In this document: one piece after another, positions 25,649-34,050 of the stretch
Layout of the letters: each line of letters opens with the position of its first letter
Position numbering within the stretch: position 1 is the stretch's first letter
NCBI RefSeq assembly: GCF_000014685.1
Contig: NC_008321.1
Span: 620,001 to 684,000, forward strand
Source of the DNA: Shewanella sp. MR-4
Lineage (GTDB): Bacteria > Pseudomonadota > Gammaproteobacteria > Enterobacterales > Shewanellaceae
Direction of reading: 5' to 3'
DNA length: 64,000 nucleotides
Notes under the pieces: model-generated
Databases searched by the model: none
Told to the model about the DNA's origin: nothing
Seen by the model: the letters and a program-made list of their open reading frames with translations, nothing else
Position numbers and translations under genes: made by a program

Positions 25649-25673
25649 TCGATTAACAGTTTGAATATCATGA

Positions 25674-25708
25674 AAAAGGCGCAATCTAGGATTGCGCCTT
25701 TTGTTTAC
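25674..25708. terminator. Bidirectional terminator between fhs and the MscS-type gene
   Basis: A 13-bp stem, AAAAGGCGCAATC (25674-25686) with its exact complement at 25690-25702 over TAG, followed by GTTT. The A and T edges make it symmetrical for both convergent genes. Confidence 0.9.
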
Positions 25709-25727
25709 TTCTCGCCTTGGCGAAGCG

Positions 25728-27383
25728 TTATTTACTGGTTTGGTAAATATGTACATCGCGCTGCGGGAAAGGAATGCTGATGCCCTCGGCATCGAAGCGC
25801 ATTTTCACTTCGCGGGTAATATCCCAATACACATCCCAATAATCTTCGGGTTTAGCCCAAGGACGGACGATAAAGTCGACCGAGGACTCCCCTAAAACGT
25901 GCAGCTTAATGAGCGGTGCAGGGATTTTTTGCACCTTAGGATGCGCTTCCACAATCGACTTAAGCACGGCTTCGGCGTGCTCAATATTGTCGCCATAGCC
26001 AATGCCGAAGGTCATGTCGACGCGGCGTTGGTGCTCGGCGGTAATATTGTTAATGGTATCACCCCAAATCTTGTTGTTTGGAATAATAAGCCTTTGGTTA
26101 TCTAACGTTTTAATTGTGGTGGAGACTAGGCTCATATGGCTTACGCGCCCCGTTACACCAGCGGCGCTAATCAAGTCACCCACATCGTAGGGACGATAGA
26201 TCAAAATCATCATGCCCGAGGCAAAGTTCGAGAGTGAATCCTGCAGGGCGAAACCGATGATCACACCGGCGATACCAAAGCCTGCCAATAACGGGCCTAA
26301 CTCAATGCCAAGCTGGGAGAGGGCAATCAGTACACCGATAGTGAAGACCGCTTTGCCCGAGAGCGAGGTAAAGAAGTCTTGCAGTAACTTACTGAAATTT
26401 AATTTAGAGTTACTAACGGTATTGCTCACAATCTTCTTCGCCAGTTTGCCCGCAAGGCTTGCGACAAACAGGATCATACAGAAGATAAATAGCTTAAAGA
26501 CTAAAGTCGGGCCATGGTTGATGGACTGTTCTTTGGCCGTATGCAGCCATTGTTCGACTAGGCTTGAGGCCACATCGATACTCAAGACATCCTGAGTGAT
26601 ATCGCCTGAGATACTGAACAGGGTCTTTTTCAGCGAGGCGGTGTTTTGCTCGAGCGCATCGAGTAAGTCGATATCTATGCTAAGGCTCTGGCTATTGAGC
26701 GCCAATCTGTCCTTTAGCTGCATGACGCGACTGGTTTGCGCGGCGGTCACATCTTTACCGGCATTAGTGGCGGCGTTAACTGCATTTTGTAACTGCTGCT
26801 GGGTAAAAGTGACAAAGCTATCGAAGTTATCGGCGCGACTTAAGAGAATTTGGGTCAGCTCTGCTTTCTGCGCTGCGACATCTTCGCCCATTTGGCCGAG
26901 CCAGTTTAAGGTCTCGAGTCGTTGTTTGTAGTTGTTGTCCTTATCGAGCTCACGTTTAGAGATTTCGAGTAAGGTCGACTCATCATCCGCCGAGCCGAGT
27001 TTATGGGACAACTTGGTGACGATATCATTGAAGTAGTCGTTGATTTTAAGATTAAATGTCAGCTGCTCTTGCACCAATGCCAACATAAAGGCTTTATCGT
27101 AGTTCTCATCTTCTAACAGTACTTTAATCTTATTGCGTAACTGCAATGTCTTGTTTTGAATGCGATATTCAACAATGGTGCGCAATTCACCTTGGGATTG
27201 GGATAAGCGCGCAATATCCTCTTTAATCGCTGTTTTTAGCGAAATTAATTCGTTTTGGGCTTCGTTAGGGACGGTAGTGGTTTGAGTGGCGGCAACGGGG
27301 TCGGCTGCATCCGTCGCGAAAACCTCGGTACTCAATAGCAGGGGAAAGCTGAGGGCGAACATGAATATGAGTGAGCGGCGCAT
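25728..27383 (-). CDS. MscS-family mechanosensitive channel with a long periplasmic N-terminus
   Basis: 551 residues from the ATG at 27383, chosen because it opens directly with a signal peptide (MRRSLIFMFALSFPLLLST); an in-frame start further upstream would place this leader internally. Residues 30-290 are a helical, coiled-coil-rich periplasmic domain. A membrane segment at about 300-320 and the MscS core follow (GIAGVIIGFALQDSLSNFASG pore helix, then RPYDVGDLI and NNKIWGDTI of the beta domain). It should open under membrane tension to release solutes on osmotic downshock. A second, larger MscK-like gene is also in this window. Confidence 0.88.
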   Translation of the reverse strand: MRRSLIFMFALSFPLLLSTEVFATDAADPVAATQTTTVPNEAQNELISLKTAIKEDIARLSQSQGELRTIVEYRIQNKTLQLRNKIKVLLEDENYDKAFMLALVQEQLTFNLKINDYFNDIVTKLSHKLGSADDESTLLEISKRELDKDNNYKQRLETLNWLGQMGEDVAAQKAELTQILLSRADNFDSFVTFTQQQLQNAVNAATNAGKDVTAAQTSRVMQLKDRLALNSQSLSIDIDLLDALEQNTASLKKTLFSISGDITQDVLSIDVASSLVEQWLHTAKEQSINHGPTLVFKLFIFCMILFVASLAGKLAKKIVSNTVSNSKLNFSKLLQDFFTSLSGKAVFTIGVLIALSQLGIELGPLLAGFGIAGVIIGFALQDSLSNFASGMMILIYRPYDVGDLISAAGVTGRVSHMSLVSTTIKTLDNQRLIIPNNKIWGDTINNITAEHQRRVDMTFGIGYGDNIEHAEAVLKSIVEAHPKVQKIPAPLIKLHVLGESSVDFIVRPWAKPEDYWDVYWDITREVKMRFDAEGISIPFPQRDVHIYQTSK

Positions 27384-27604
27384 AGGCGTTATCTTCAATA
27401 AAAATAGGTAGGTACATAATAGGAGCTGCGCTAAACACTGTAAAATTAGAACCGCATAAAATGCTATCTGAGTATAAAATTTGTGCGCTGGTTTGCAGCT
27501 TTCGCTATGGGAGTGAGGTTTTGAAACCACTGCGCTAATTAGTTCGACTGAGTGGCGGGAAATTCTGATAAACTTAGCGGCCCATGTCGAGGAACCTACT
27601 CTAA

Positions 27605-27934
27605 ATGCTGTGCTCCCATTGCCATCAGTCGATCAAAATTGCCCAAATTACCCAACAGCGTGGAAAGGGCTTTCACGCTCAAGTGCAATGTCCCCATTGT
27701 TCAGCGTGGCTGGGACACAATCCTAAGCTGTTGAAGTTAAAATTATTTGGCTTTTATGCGAGTGTGCTGACAGGTTTATACAGTTATTTTGATGCCTCGA
27801 CGCGGCATTTTTTGATCCCAGTGATGATCTTCTGTGTGATGTTACTGCTGGTGAGCCATTTTATGGATCAACTACAAACGATTGAGGCGCCAGAGAAGCA
27901 AGACGATAGCGATCAAAGGCAAAAGTATCGCTAG
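27605..27934 (+). CDS. Small zinc-ribbon membrane protein
   Basis: 109 residues. Two CxxC pairs (Cys3/Cys6 and Cys29/Cys32) make a zinc-ribbon at the N-terminus. Two hydrophobic segments follow (about residues 48-62 and 69-85), then a hydrophilic, acidic-basic tail. This cysteine arrangement on the cytoplasmic face of a small membrane protein is common in uncharacterised CXXC proteins of gammaproteobacteria; I do not recognise a named family. No strong ribosome-binding site is seen before the ATG. It is transcribed divergently from the MscS gene with about 220 bases between starts. Confidence 0.6.
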   Translation: MLCSHCHQSIKIAQITQQRGKGFHAQVQCPHCSAWLGHNPKLLKLKLFGFYASVLTGLYSYFDASTRHFLIPVMIFCVMLLLVSHFMDQLQTIEAPEKQDDSDQRQKYR

Positions 27935-28014
27935 AGGTGAGGGCGTTAGATTAACCGAGTCGAGCCGCGCAGGGGTTATCGCACAGGCTCAACTTGGTTT
28001 AGGCTAGGGCTGAG

Positions 28015-28140
28015 TTATTGGATAACCTGCTCTTGGCTCTCGAGTGAGTGTTCTACGTAATAAATCCCGCCCAAAATTACGGCGCCGAAAATCACTATCC
28101 CTAAGATTAACCCTAAGTTTTCACGAAAGAATGCTAGCAT
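28015..28140 (-). CDS. Single-pass small membrane protein (41 aa)
   Basis: Read on the minus strand, the protein is MLAFFRENLGLILGIVIFG followed by AVILGGIYYVEHSLESQEQVIQ. One hydrophobic helix (about residues 9-28) is followed by a short charged tail. An AAAGG lies about 8 bases upstream of the ATG at 28140. Too short for automatic gene finding, but the composition and start look genuine. Function unknown. It is encoded convergently with the zinc-ribbon gene and divergently from the zinc cluster. Confidence 0.55.
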   Translation of the reverse strand: MLAFFRENLGLILGIVIFGAVILGGIYYVEHSLESQEQVIQ

Positions 28141-28286
28141 TTTTATTGCCTTTATCTGGGTTGAATAGAATGAAAGATTAACTCGATGTCACGCTGGGCA
28201 CATCATAGTTTTACTGACTTAAGCTAATCTTAAATAACTCTTTTTGCCAACTCGAGCGCGTTCTTACCGGGCACTTTTTCACGCTA

Positions 28287-28344
28287 AAGTTGCAATGGTA
28301 AATATCTTGTAACGCATTGCAGGGGTGTTACCTTATTGCAACTT
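28287..28344. promoter_or_regulatory. Nested inverted repeat upstream of the zinc cluster
   Basis: AAGTTGCAAT (28287-28296) is exactly inverted as ATTGCAACTT (28335-28344); just inside, GGTAA (28297-28301) is inverted as TTACC (28328-28332). It sits 53-110 bases before the first gene of a zinc-uptake cluster, where a Zur operator is expected, but it does not match the enterobacterial Zur consensus well. It could be a regulator site of another type or an RNA structure. Confidence 0.45.
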
Positions 28345-28396
28345 GCTAGCGGCCTGACTTAAACTTGTGCCACTTTTTTACTATGGGGATGACTGA

Positions 28397-28687
28397 GTGA
28401 GATTGCACAGTCACATAAGACGCACAATTTCGGTATGGCTTGCCGCCGTATTGGTATTGCTGTCTTTTGTTGCCTCAGCCCATAGTGTGACCCACCTTGA
28501 TGATGGGGCGAAGACGCACTGTACGCTCTGCTTCCATCAACATCAGCTAAATAAAATTCTGTTCACAGCTCCGCAGACGCTAAATTTAGCGATACAGCGA
28601 TTTGATGTTTGTGAATTTGTCTTACCCGTAACCTTCTCTAAACACGTCAGTGTTTACCTAAGCCGCGCGCCACCCGTTCTCCGCTAA
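28397..28687 (+). CDS. Small exported Cys/His protein, putative zinc chaperone of a zinc-uptake cluster
   Basis: 96 residues from GTG at 28397, preceded by GGGGA at 7 bases. A hydrophobic leader (about residues 12-29, ending ASA) is followed by a compact metal-binding cluster: His33, His41, Cys42, Cys45, His47 and His49 (HCTLCFHQHQ). Proteins like this, found in front of zinc-regulated outer-membrane genes in Shewanella, are annotated as zinc-uptake chaperones. Direct evidence here is only the motif and the neighbourhood. The gene is followed after 81 bases by the outer-membrane component. Likely periplasmic and zinc-binding. Confidence 0.65.
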   Translation: MRLHSHIRRTISVWLAAVLVLLSFVASAHSVTHLDDGAKTHCTLCFHQHQLNKILFTAPQTLNLAIQRFDVCEFVLPVTFSKHVSVYLSRAPPVLR

Positions 28688-28768
28688 ATCAACTTTTACA
28701 TTTTAACTTATTGTATTTCTTGATGACTTGGATGAGTCATCGAGCGCTAGTTGTATTTTGGAGATATC

Positions 28769-29950
28769 ATGACTGTTTTTAACAACCGAATTTCTTTGGT
28801 GGCTTTGGCGTGCGCATTTGCTTCACCGACGTTATTTGCCGCTGACTCAAGTTTAACCAATCCGGCGATCAGCGCAGTGCTGAATGGCTATTATCAAACG
28901 GCCGAGCGTCCATTGGCCGAAACCGCCGAAGGATTTGGTTTAGGCGAAACTGAGCTGGCGATGAGCGCCAACATTGACGACATGTTCTACGGCAAAGTCA
29001 CTGCCGTTGTTGAGATGCACGACGGTGAAACTGAGCTTAATCTCGAAGAAGCCTTTATCCAAACCATGGCGATGCCTGCAGGGTTCTCAATCCGTGGTGG
29101 ACGTTTCTTATCGGATATCGGTTATTTAAATAACCAACATTTACACACGGATTCATTCACCGACCGTCCTATTGCTTACCGCGCATTTTTCGGTGGCCAT
29201 TACTTTGACGACGGTGTGCGTTTGAACTTTGTGGCGCCAACGGATCTGTATTGGACCTTAGGCGCCGAAGCTTTTAAGGGCGAGAGTATGCGCGCCGCCG
29301 ATGAACATGGTGAACGTGAGTTTAAGAATGTGGGCGTATACACCTTTTACACCAAAATCGGCGGTGATATTGGTGACAACAGCTCATGGCAGGCGGGCTT
29401 AAGTTACCTACGTAACGAAAATGGTCAAGTGACAGCCCATGAAGAGGGCGATGAGCACGAAGACGAAACCGCCGAGGAAGGCCATGACCACAGCCATGCG
29501 GCATCTTACACTGGTAAAAACACCTATGGTGCTGATTTTGTGTATAAATGGGCGCCAAATGGCAACTATAAATACCAAAACCTGACCCTGAGCGGCGAGT
29601 ATTACCGTGTGACTGACTTTGTGCCGAGCGACCTTCATCCCGAAGATGCGCCGAGCAAGGATTATCATCAAGGTTGGTATCTGAGCAGCGTGTACCAATT
29701 CACGCCTAGCTGGTCTGCGGGTGTGCGTTACGGCGAGGTGGATACCCAAGAGCTCCATGGCGATCATTTCCATGGACAGAAGTTAAAGGAATCTGAGGTG
29801 AGTCTGGCGTGGCATTCGAGCCATTTCTCGACGGTACGTTTCCAGTACACCAATCAGAAGGGAACTAACTTCGATGGAATCGAAGACGACAATGTTTTCA
29901 CTGTTCAATACATTATGTCTCTGGGGGCTCACGGTGCGCATCAATTCTAA
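28769..29950 (+). CDS. Zinc-regulated outer-membrane protein with His/Glu-rich loop
   Basis: 393 residues from the ATG at 28769, which has TTTGGAG 5 bases upstream. A signal peptide (ends LFA, about residue 24) is followed by a beta-barrel pattern (GGRFLSDIGYLNNQH near residue 110, alternating aromatic strands, terminal strand VFTVQYIMSLG). A loop near residues 227-243 is dense in His, Glu and Asp (HEEGDEHEDETAEEGHDHSH), very likely a surface zinc-binding segment. It probably admits zinc to the periplasm under scarcity. Its end overlaps the start of the binding-protein gene by 17 bases, so the two are translationally coupled. Confidence 0.8.
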   Translation: MTVFNNRISLVALACAFASPTLFAADSSLTNPAISAVLNGYYQTAERPLAETAEGFGLGETELAMSANIDDMFYGKVTAVVEMHDGETELNLEEAFIQTMAMPAGFSIRGGRFLSDIGYLNNQHLHTDSFTDRPIAYRAFFGGHYFDDGVRLNFVAPTDLYWTLGAEAFKGESMRAADEHGEREFKNVGVYTFYTKIGGDIGDNSSWQAGLSYLRNENGQVTAHEEGDEHEDETAEEGHDHSHAASYTGKNTYGADFVYKWAPNGNYKYQNLTLSGEYYRVTDFVPSDLHPEDAPSKDYHQGWYLSSVYQFTPSWSAGVRYGEVDTQELHGDHFHGQKLKESEVSLAWHSSHFSTVRFQYTNQKGTNFDGIEDDNVFTVQYIMSLGAHGAHQF

Positions 29951-30842
29951 TTTTGTTAAAGCGGCCGCAGCGGCCCTGTCTTTCGCTTGTTCAGGCTTTG
30001 CCCACGCAGAGCTGAATGTGTTTGCCTGTGAACCCGAATATGCCGCATTGGCAAAAGAGTTGGCTCCAAACGCCAGCATTTATTCGGCAACCACGGCCTT
30101 ACAGGATCCGCATCAAGTGCAGGCGCGTCCGAGTTTGATCGCCAAAATGCGCCAAGCGGATCTGGTGGTCTGTGCGGGCGCCGATTTAGAAATCGGTTGG
30201 CTGCCAATGCTGCAAATGAAGTCGGCTAACGCTAAGGTTCGCTCTACCGATCAGGGGCTGTTTTTCGCCGCCGATCAAATCGATACCTTAGATAAGTTAG
30301 CGAGTGTGGACCGTAGCATGGGGGATGTGCATGCTCAGGGAAATCCGCATATCCACTTCGATCCGACGCGTTTGCTAAGCGTCGCGAATGCGCTCAGCGC
30401 TAAGATGAGCCAACTCGACCCGAGCGAGGCGGCGAATTACCAAAAGGCATTAGCGGACTTTAGTACTCGTTGGCAGGCGGCGGTCCCCCGCTGGGAAGAG
30501 CAGGCCAAAGCGTTAAAAGGCAAAAAGGTCATCGCCTATCACACCAGTTTTAGATATCTGTTCAACTGGTTGGGGATTGAACAAGCTGCTGATCTTGAGC
30601 CTAAACCCGGTCTGGCACCGACTAGCGGTCATTTAGCGAGTTTGCTGAGCCGTGCTGAGCAGGGCGATATTCTGGCGGTAGTTGTGGCGTCCTATCAGGA
30701 TGAGCGTGGTGCTAAGTGGTTGGGTGAAAAGGCTAATCTACCAGTGCTTATGTTGCCAATGTCGGTAGGTGGCAACGATGCGAGTCAAGATCTCTTCAGC
30801 CTCTACGACAGCGCTATTGCCCTCTTAAACGGGGTGAAATAA
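29934..30842 (+). CDS. ZnuA-like zinc ABC transporter substrate-binding protein
   Basis: 302 residues from GTG at 29934, chosen because GGGGG (29922-29926) is 8 bases upstream and a signal peptide then follows (ends AHA, residue 25). Zinc ligands of the ZnuA type are in place: His60 in QDPHQVQ, His139/His141 in NPHIHFDP and His203 in AYHTSF. The usual acidic His-rich loop is short (only His133). It binds zinc in the periplasm and delivers it to the permease next door. Overlaps the outer-membrane gene upstream and is 4 bases from the permease gene. Confidence 0.85.
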   Translation: MRINSNFVKAAAAALSFACSGFAHAELNVFACEPEYAALAKELAPNASIYSATTALQDPHQVQARPSLIAKMRQADLVVCAGADLEIGWLPMLQMKSANAKVRSTDQGLFFAADQIDTLDKLASVDRSMGDVHAQGNPHIHFDPTRLLSVANALSAKMSQLDPSEAANYQKALADFSTRWQAAVPRWEEQAKALKGKKVIAYHTSFRYLFNWLGIEQAADLEPKPGLAPTSGHLASLLSRAEQGDILAVVVASYQDERGAKWLGEKANLPVLMLPMSVGGNDASQDLFSLYDSAIALLNGVK

Positions 30843-30846
30843 GCCT

Positions 30847-31614
30847 ATGTTGGATCTGGAACTGATGTCGATCCTGCTGCCAGCATTGACGGCGGGGATC
30901 TTAGTGCTCTCAACGCATATTGTACTTGGCAAACAAGTGCTTAAGCGTGGGATCATCTTTATCGATTTAGCCATTGCTCAAGTCGCCGCGTTGGGGGCGA
31001 TTGTGGCGCACATGGACCACAGGTTAGAAGATATGCCATTTTCTAATGTGTGGATGCCGGCCTTATTCGCCCTTGCGGGGGCGGGTTTTATCGCTTGGTT
31101 ATCTAAGCGGATGGCGGGTGAGCTAGAAGCGATGATAGGGTGCTTTTACGTGTTGTCGGCGGTGGCGGCCATGCTATTGCTGGCGAACGATCCCCACGGG
31201 GCTGAACTGTTAAAGCAATTGATGTCGGGCCAGATCCTTTGGGTGAGTTGGTCGCAATTAGTGTTGCCGACCGTGGTTTATGCGGCGGTGTTAGCGGTGA
31301 TTTTTCTGCGGCCACAGATCTTAAACGGTGCGGGATTCTATCTGCTGTTTGCGCTGGTAATCACTTTGTCGGTAGAGCTGGTAGGGGTCTATTTAGTGTT
31401 TAGCACGCTTATTTTGCCTGCTCTTGCGCTCAACAAGTACCAAGGTAAGAACGGCCTATTTTACGCTTATCTGGTCGGCCTTATGGGTTACTTGCTGGGG
31501 CTGGTGCTCTCGGCAACGTTGGACTTACCGAGCGGCGCGGCAATTGTCGCGACTTTAGCCCTTAGTGCCTTGGTCTTCCGTTTAGGCTTAAGTAAAACCG
31601 CGGCAGTGCGCTAG
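30847..31614 (+). CDS. ZnuB-like metal ABC transporter permease
   Basis: 255 residues, about eight hydrophobic segments. It has the ABC-3 permease layout: STHIVLGKQVLKRGIIFIDL near the N-terminus (the cytoplasmic coupling region) and VELVGVYLVFSTLILPALAL in the second half. It should carry zinc across the inner membrane together with the binding protein just upstream. No ATP-binding subunit gene is adjacent on either side, so the ATPase must come from another locus. It is followed by a long-stem terminator. Confidence 0.85.
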   Translation: MLDLELMSILLPALTAGILVLSTHIVLGKQVLKRGIIFIDLAIAQVAALGAIVAHMDHRLEDMPFSNVWMPALFALAGAGFIAWLSKRMAGELEAMIGCFYVLSAVAAMLLLANDPHGAELLKQLMSGQILWVSWSQLVLPTVVYAAVLAVIFLRPQILNGAGFYLLFALVITLSVELVGVYLVFSTLILPALALNKYQGKNGLFYAYLVGLMGYLLGLVLSATLDLPSGAAIVATLALSALVFRLGLSKTAAVR

Positions 31615-31663
31615 GTCGCAAACTAGGTTTTTCGCTTAGTCGTTTAAGCTTAGATATTGATTT

Positions 31664-31709
31664 AAAAGCCCATCGTCGTGCATGATTGCGCGAGTACCGA
31701 TGGGCTTTT
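31664..31709 (+). terminator. Terminator after the zinc cluster
   Basis: AAAAGCCCATCG (31664-31675) pairs exactly with CGATGGGCTTTT (31698-31709) across a 22-base loop, then G and TTT. The long loop is unusual but the stem is strong. Confidence 0.75.
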
Positions 31710-31809
31710 GTTTGGATTGTTAGCAACTCAGCTTACAGATGTAAACATTATATTGAGTCCCTAGGGCTGGGTGGCTATACTGTCGCCACTTTCATCCTTG
31801 GAGTATGTC

Positions 31810-32553
31810 GTGCTGTTACTCGTCAGATCTGTGTTGTTGGCTGTGTCATTGTTACTCGCGTTTATTTTTGGTGGATTGGTCTGCTTGTTGCGGCCCCGTC
31901 ACCGTGACAATGTACATATGTTCGCCAAGATCTTCTCATCCGTCGCCCCTATTCTAGGGCTTAAAGTCATAGTGCGTCGGCATAAAGAAATTCAGGATGG
32001 CCCTTATATCTTTTTAGGGAACCATCAAAATAACTTCGATCTGTTCACTCATACTAAAGCCGTGCCAAAAAGCACCGTCAGCTTAGGCAAAAAGAGCTTA
32101 GTGTGGATCCCGCTATTCGGGCAGATCTACTGGTTATCGGGCAATATTTTGATCGATAGAAAAAATCGCAACAGTGCCTTCGATACCATGGCTAAAACCG
32201 CAGAAAAGATTAAACAGAACCGTTTATCAGTGTGGATATTCCCTGAGGGTACCCGCTCACGTGGCCGCGGTTTGCTCCCCTTTAAGGCTGGCGCATTCCA
32301 TACGGCGATTACCGCTGGGGTGCCGATAGTGCCAGTGCTCGCCTCTTGTCAGAGCCATATTAATTTAAACCGTTGGGATAACGGGGTAGTGATCATTGAG
32401 ATGATGGCGCCTATCCCGACCGAAGGATTAGACAAAGCCGATGTGAAGGCCTTTTCAGCCCAAGTGTATGAGACTATGTCAGCCAAATTTAACGAGATAA
32501 ATCGTGAAGCGGCAACATTAATGGGTAAAACTCTCGAAGGCGATGACGTATAA
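31810..32553 (+). CDS. plsC: 1-acyl-sn-glycerol-3-phosphate acyltransferase (PlsC-like)
   Basis: 247 residues from GTG at 31810, chosen because TTGGAG is 6 bases upstream; an in-frame GTG further up (31771) has no ribosome-binding site. An N-terminal membrane segment (about 5-25) anchors it to the inner membrane. The acyltransferase signature is complete: HQNNFD (residues 72-77, HX4D) and FPEGTRS (144-150). It transfers an acyl group to lysophosphatidic acid to make phosphatidic acid, the phospholipid precursor. The downstream rraB gene starts 43 bases on and may be co-transcribed. Confidence 0.88.
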   Translation: MLLLVRSVLLAVSLLLAFIFGGLVCLLRPRHRDNVHMFAKIFSSVAPILGLKVIVRRHKEIQDGPYIFLGNHQNNFDLFTHTKAVPKSTVSLGKKSLVWIPLFGQIYWLSGNILIDRKNRNSAFDTMAKTAEKIKQNRLSVWIFPEGTRSRGRGLLPFKAGAFHTAITAGVPIVPVLASCQSHINLNRWDNGVVIIEMMAPIPTEGLDKADVKAFSAQVYETMSAKFNEINREAATLMGKTLEGDDV

Positions 32554-32596
32554 TAGCGCCAATTTGAGCCAGTTTTACCTTAACGGAGACAAATCC

Positions 32597-33004
32597 ATGT
32601 CTATTGAAAGTCAATTAAAAGCCCAACTTGCCGAGAATCGTGACATAGTGCAAGCCCTGCTTGACGATGGCTCAGAGCCAGATGCGGAATACACCATTGA
32701 GCACCATTTCTCATCTAGTAACTTCGACCGCTTAGAAAAAGCCGCCGTTGATGCATTCAAACTCGGTTTTGAAGTCAACGACGCCGAAGAGATGGAGCTG
32801 GAAGATGGCTCAGTGATTTTCTGTTTTGATGCTATCGCTTACCACAAGTTGGAAGTGCCATTACTGGATAAAGCGACCGAGCAGTTACTGCAACTCGCGG
32901 CTAAGCAAAAAGTGGATTACGACGGTTGGGGCACTTACTTTGTTGGCGATGAAATCGACGATGAAGAAGGTGACGACGAAGAAGACGATGGTTTTCCGCA
33001 CTAA
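32597..33004 (+). CDS. rraB: Ribonuclease E inhibitor RraB
   Basis: 135 residues from the ATG at 32597, with GGAGA upstream; the reading frame is open further up, inside plsC, but MSIESQLKAQ is the family start. RraB binds RNase E and changes degradosome composition and activity. The sequence ends in a run of Glu and Asp (GDEIDDEEGDDEEDD), the acidic tail typical of this family, and has VDYDGWGTYFVG in front of it. Cytoplasmic. It follows plsC by 43 bases and ends before a strong terminator. Confidence 0.92.
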   Translation: MSIESQLKAQLAENRDIVQALLDDGSEPDAEYTIEHHFSSSNFDRLEKAAVDAFKLGFEVNDAEEMELEDGSVIFCFDAIAYHKLEVPLLDKATEQLLQLAAKQKVDYDGWGTYFVGDEIDDEEGDDEEDDGFPH

Positions 33005-33026
33005 TTGCCGCAATTAAATTAGTAAC

Positions 33027-33053
33027 AAAAAGCCCATCATCGATGGGCTTTTT
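33027..33053. terminator. Bidirectional terminator after rraB
   Basis: AAAAAGCCCATC (33027-33038) and GATGGGCTTTTT (33042-33053) form a 12-bp stem over ATC, with T-rich ends on both strands, between two convergent genes. Confidence 0.9.
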
Positions 33054-33057
33054 GGTT

Positions 33058-34032
33058 TTAGTAACCACTAGTTTGCGCTGTGTGTAGGACGCTACAGTTA
33101 CGCCCCTTCTGCTTGGCTTCGTATAAGGCTTTGTCTGAGCAAGAAATCCAGCCAGAGCTGCTAGTGATATGTTTGCCAATTTCACACACGCCTAGACTCA
33201 CTGTGACTTTTATCTTCAGCCCTTCGTACACTATGGTGGAGTCGGCAATTCTTTCCCGCAAACGCTCGGTAAAGTTGAGGGCATCGGCGCCACAGGTATT
33301 GGGCATGACCACAGCGAACTCCTCACCACCATAGCGGCCGACACAATCTGTCTCCCGTAATGAATGGCTTAGGATATGGGCGATATGCTGAATCACCTTA
33401 TCACCCGCGACATGGCCGTAGGTATCGTTGATTCTTTTGAAATGGTCTATGTCTATCATGACCAAGCTCGACATCCCCGAATAACGGGCGTGGAGGTCAA
33501 ACTCATGCTCTAAACATTGTTGCCAATGGCGGCGATTATGGAGCTGTGTCAGGCCATCGGTCTGGCTGAGGCGTTCTAACTGCTCGTTGGCGGCCTTGAG
33601 CTGTAGCTTGTTGACGGCGATGTCGGTGACATCATAAATAATCACGCTGATATGGGTGATTTTTCCGGTTAATGAGGCCAGAGGCAACAGCGTCACGTTC
33701 TGGTACATAAAATCGGCCCGTCCGGTAATGGGGCGGTAGTTTTTAAACTGAAACACGTAGGGTCTTTGTTCCCAGCTGATAAAGGCTCGATTTTTCAGCA
33801 TAAAAACCGATTCCATCTTTTGCTTTAACCAAGTCGCTGGTAGCTCAGGAAAACGGGTGAACAGGTTTTGCCCTTTAATCGAATTAGGGGATACGCCGCT
33901 ATGGTTTTCCATAAAGCCGTTCCACAGTTGGATATTATAATCGCGATCTAATACCACTAGACCCACTTCGATGGTTTGCACCATATCGATAAGCCAATGG
34001 AGTTCGTTCATTGCGCTTTGATCGTTTGACAT
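33058..34032 (-). CDS. PAS-GGDEF diguanylate cyclase
   Basis: 324 residues. A PAS domain (about 8-140, opening DMVQTIEVGLVVLDRDYNIQLW) is followed by a GGDEF domain with GGEEF at residues 235-239 and an inhibitory RETD site five residues before it, so it should make c-di-GMP and be product-inhibited. The PAS domain may bind a small cofactor, which the sequence cannot show. It starts 18 bases after the stop of the REC-CheC gene on the same strand, so the two are probably one operon, with phosphorylation of the partner feeding into c-di-GMP control. No membrane segment. Confidence 0.92.
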   Translation of the reverse strand: MSNDQSAMNELHWLIDMVQTIEVGLVVLDRDYNIQLWNGFMENHSGVSPNSIKGQNLFTRFPELPATWLKQKMESVFMLKNRAFISWEQRPYVFQFKNYRPITGRADFMYQNVTLLPLASLTGKITHISVIIYDVTDIAVNKLQLKAANEQLERLSQTDGLTQLHNRRHWQQCLEHEFDLHARYSGMSSLVMIDIDHFKRINDTYGHVAGDKVIQHIAHILSHSLRETDCVGRYGGEEFAVVMPNTCGADALNFTERLRERIADSTIVYEGLKIKVTVSLGVCEIGKHITSSSGWISCSDKALYEAKQKGRNCSVLHTAQTSGY

Positions 34033-34050
34033 AAGGTAAAATCCAACTGA

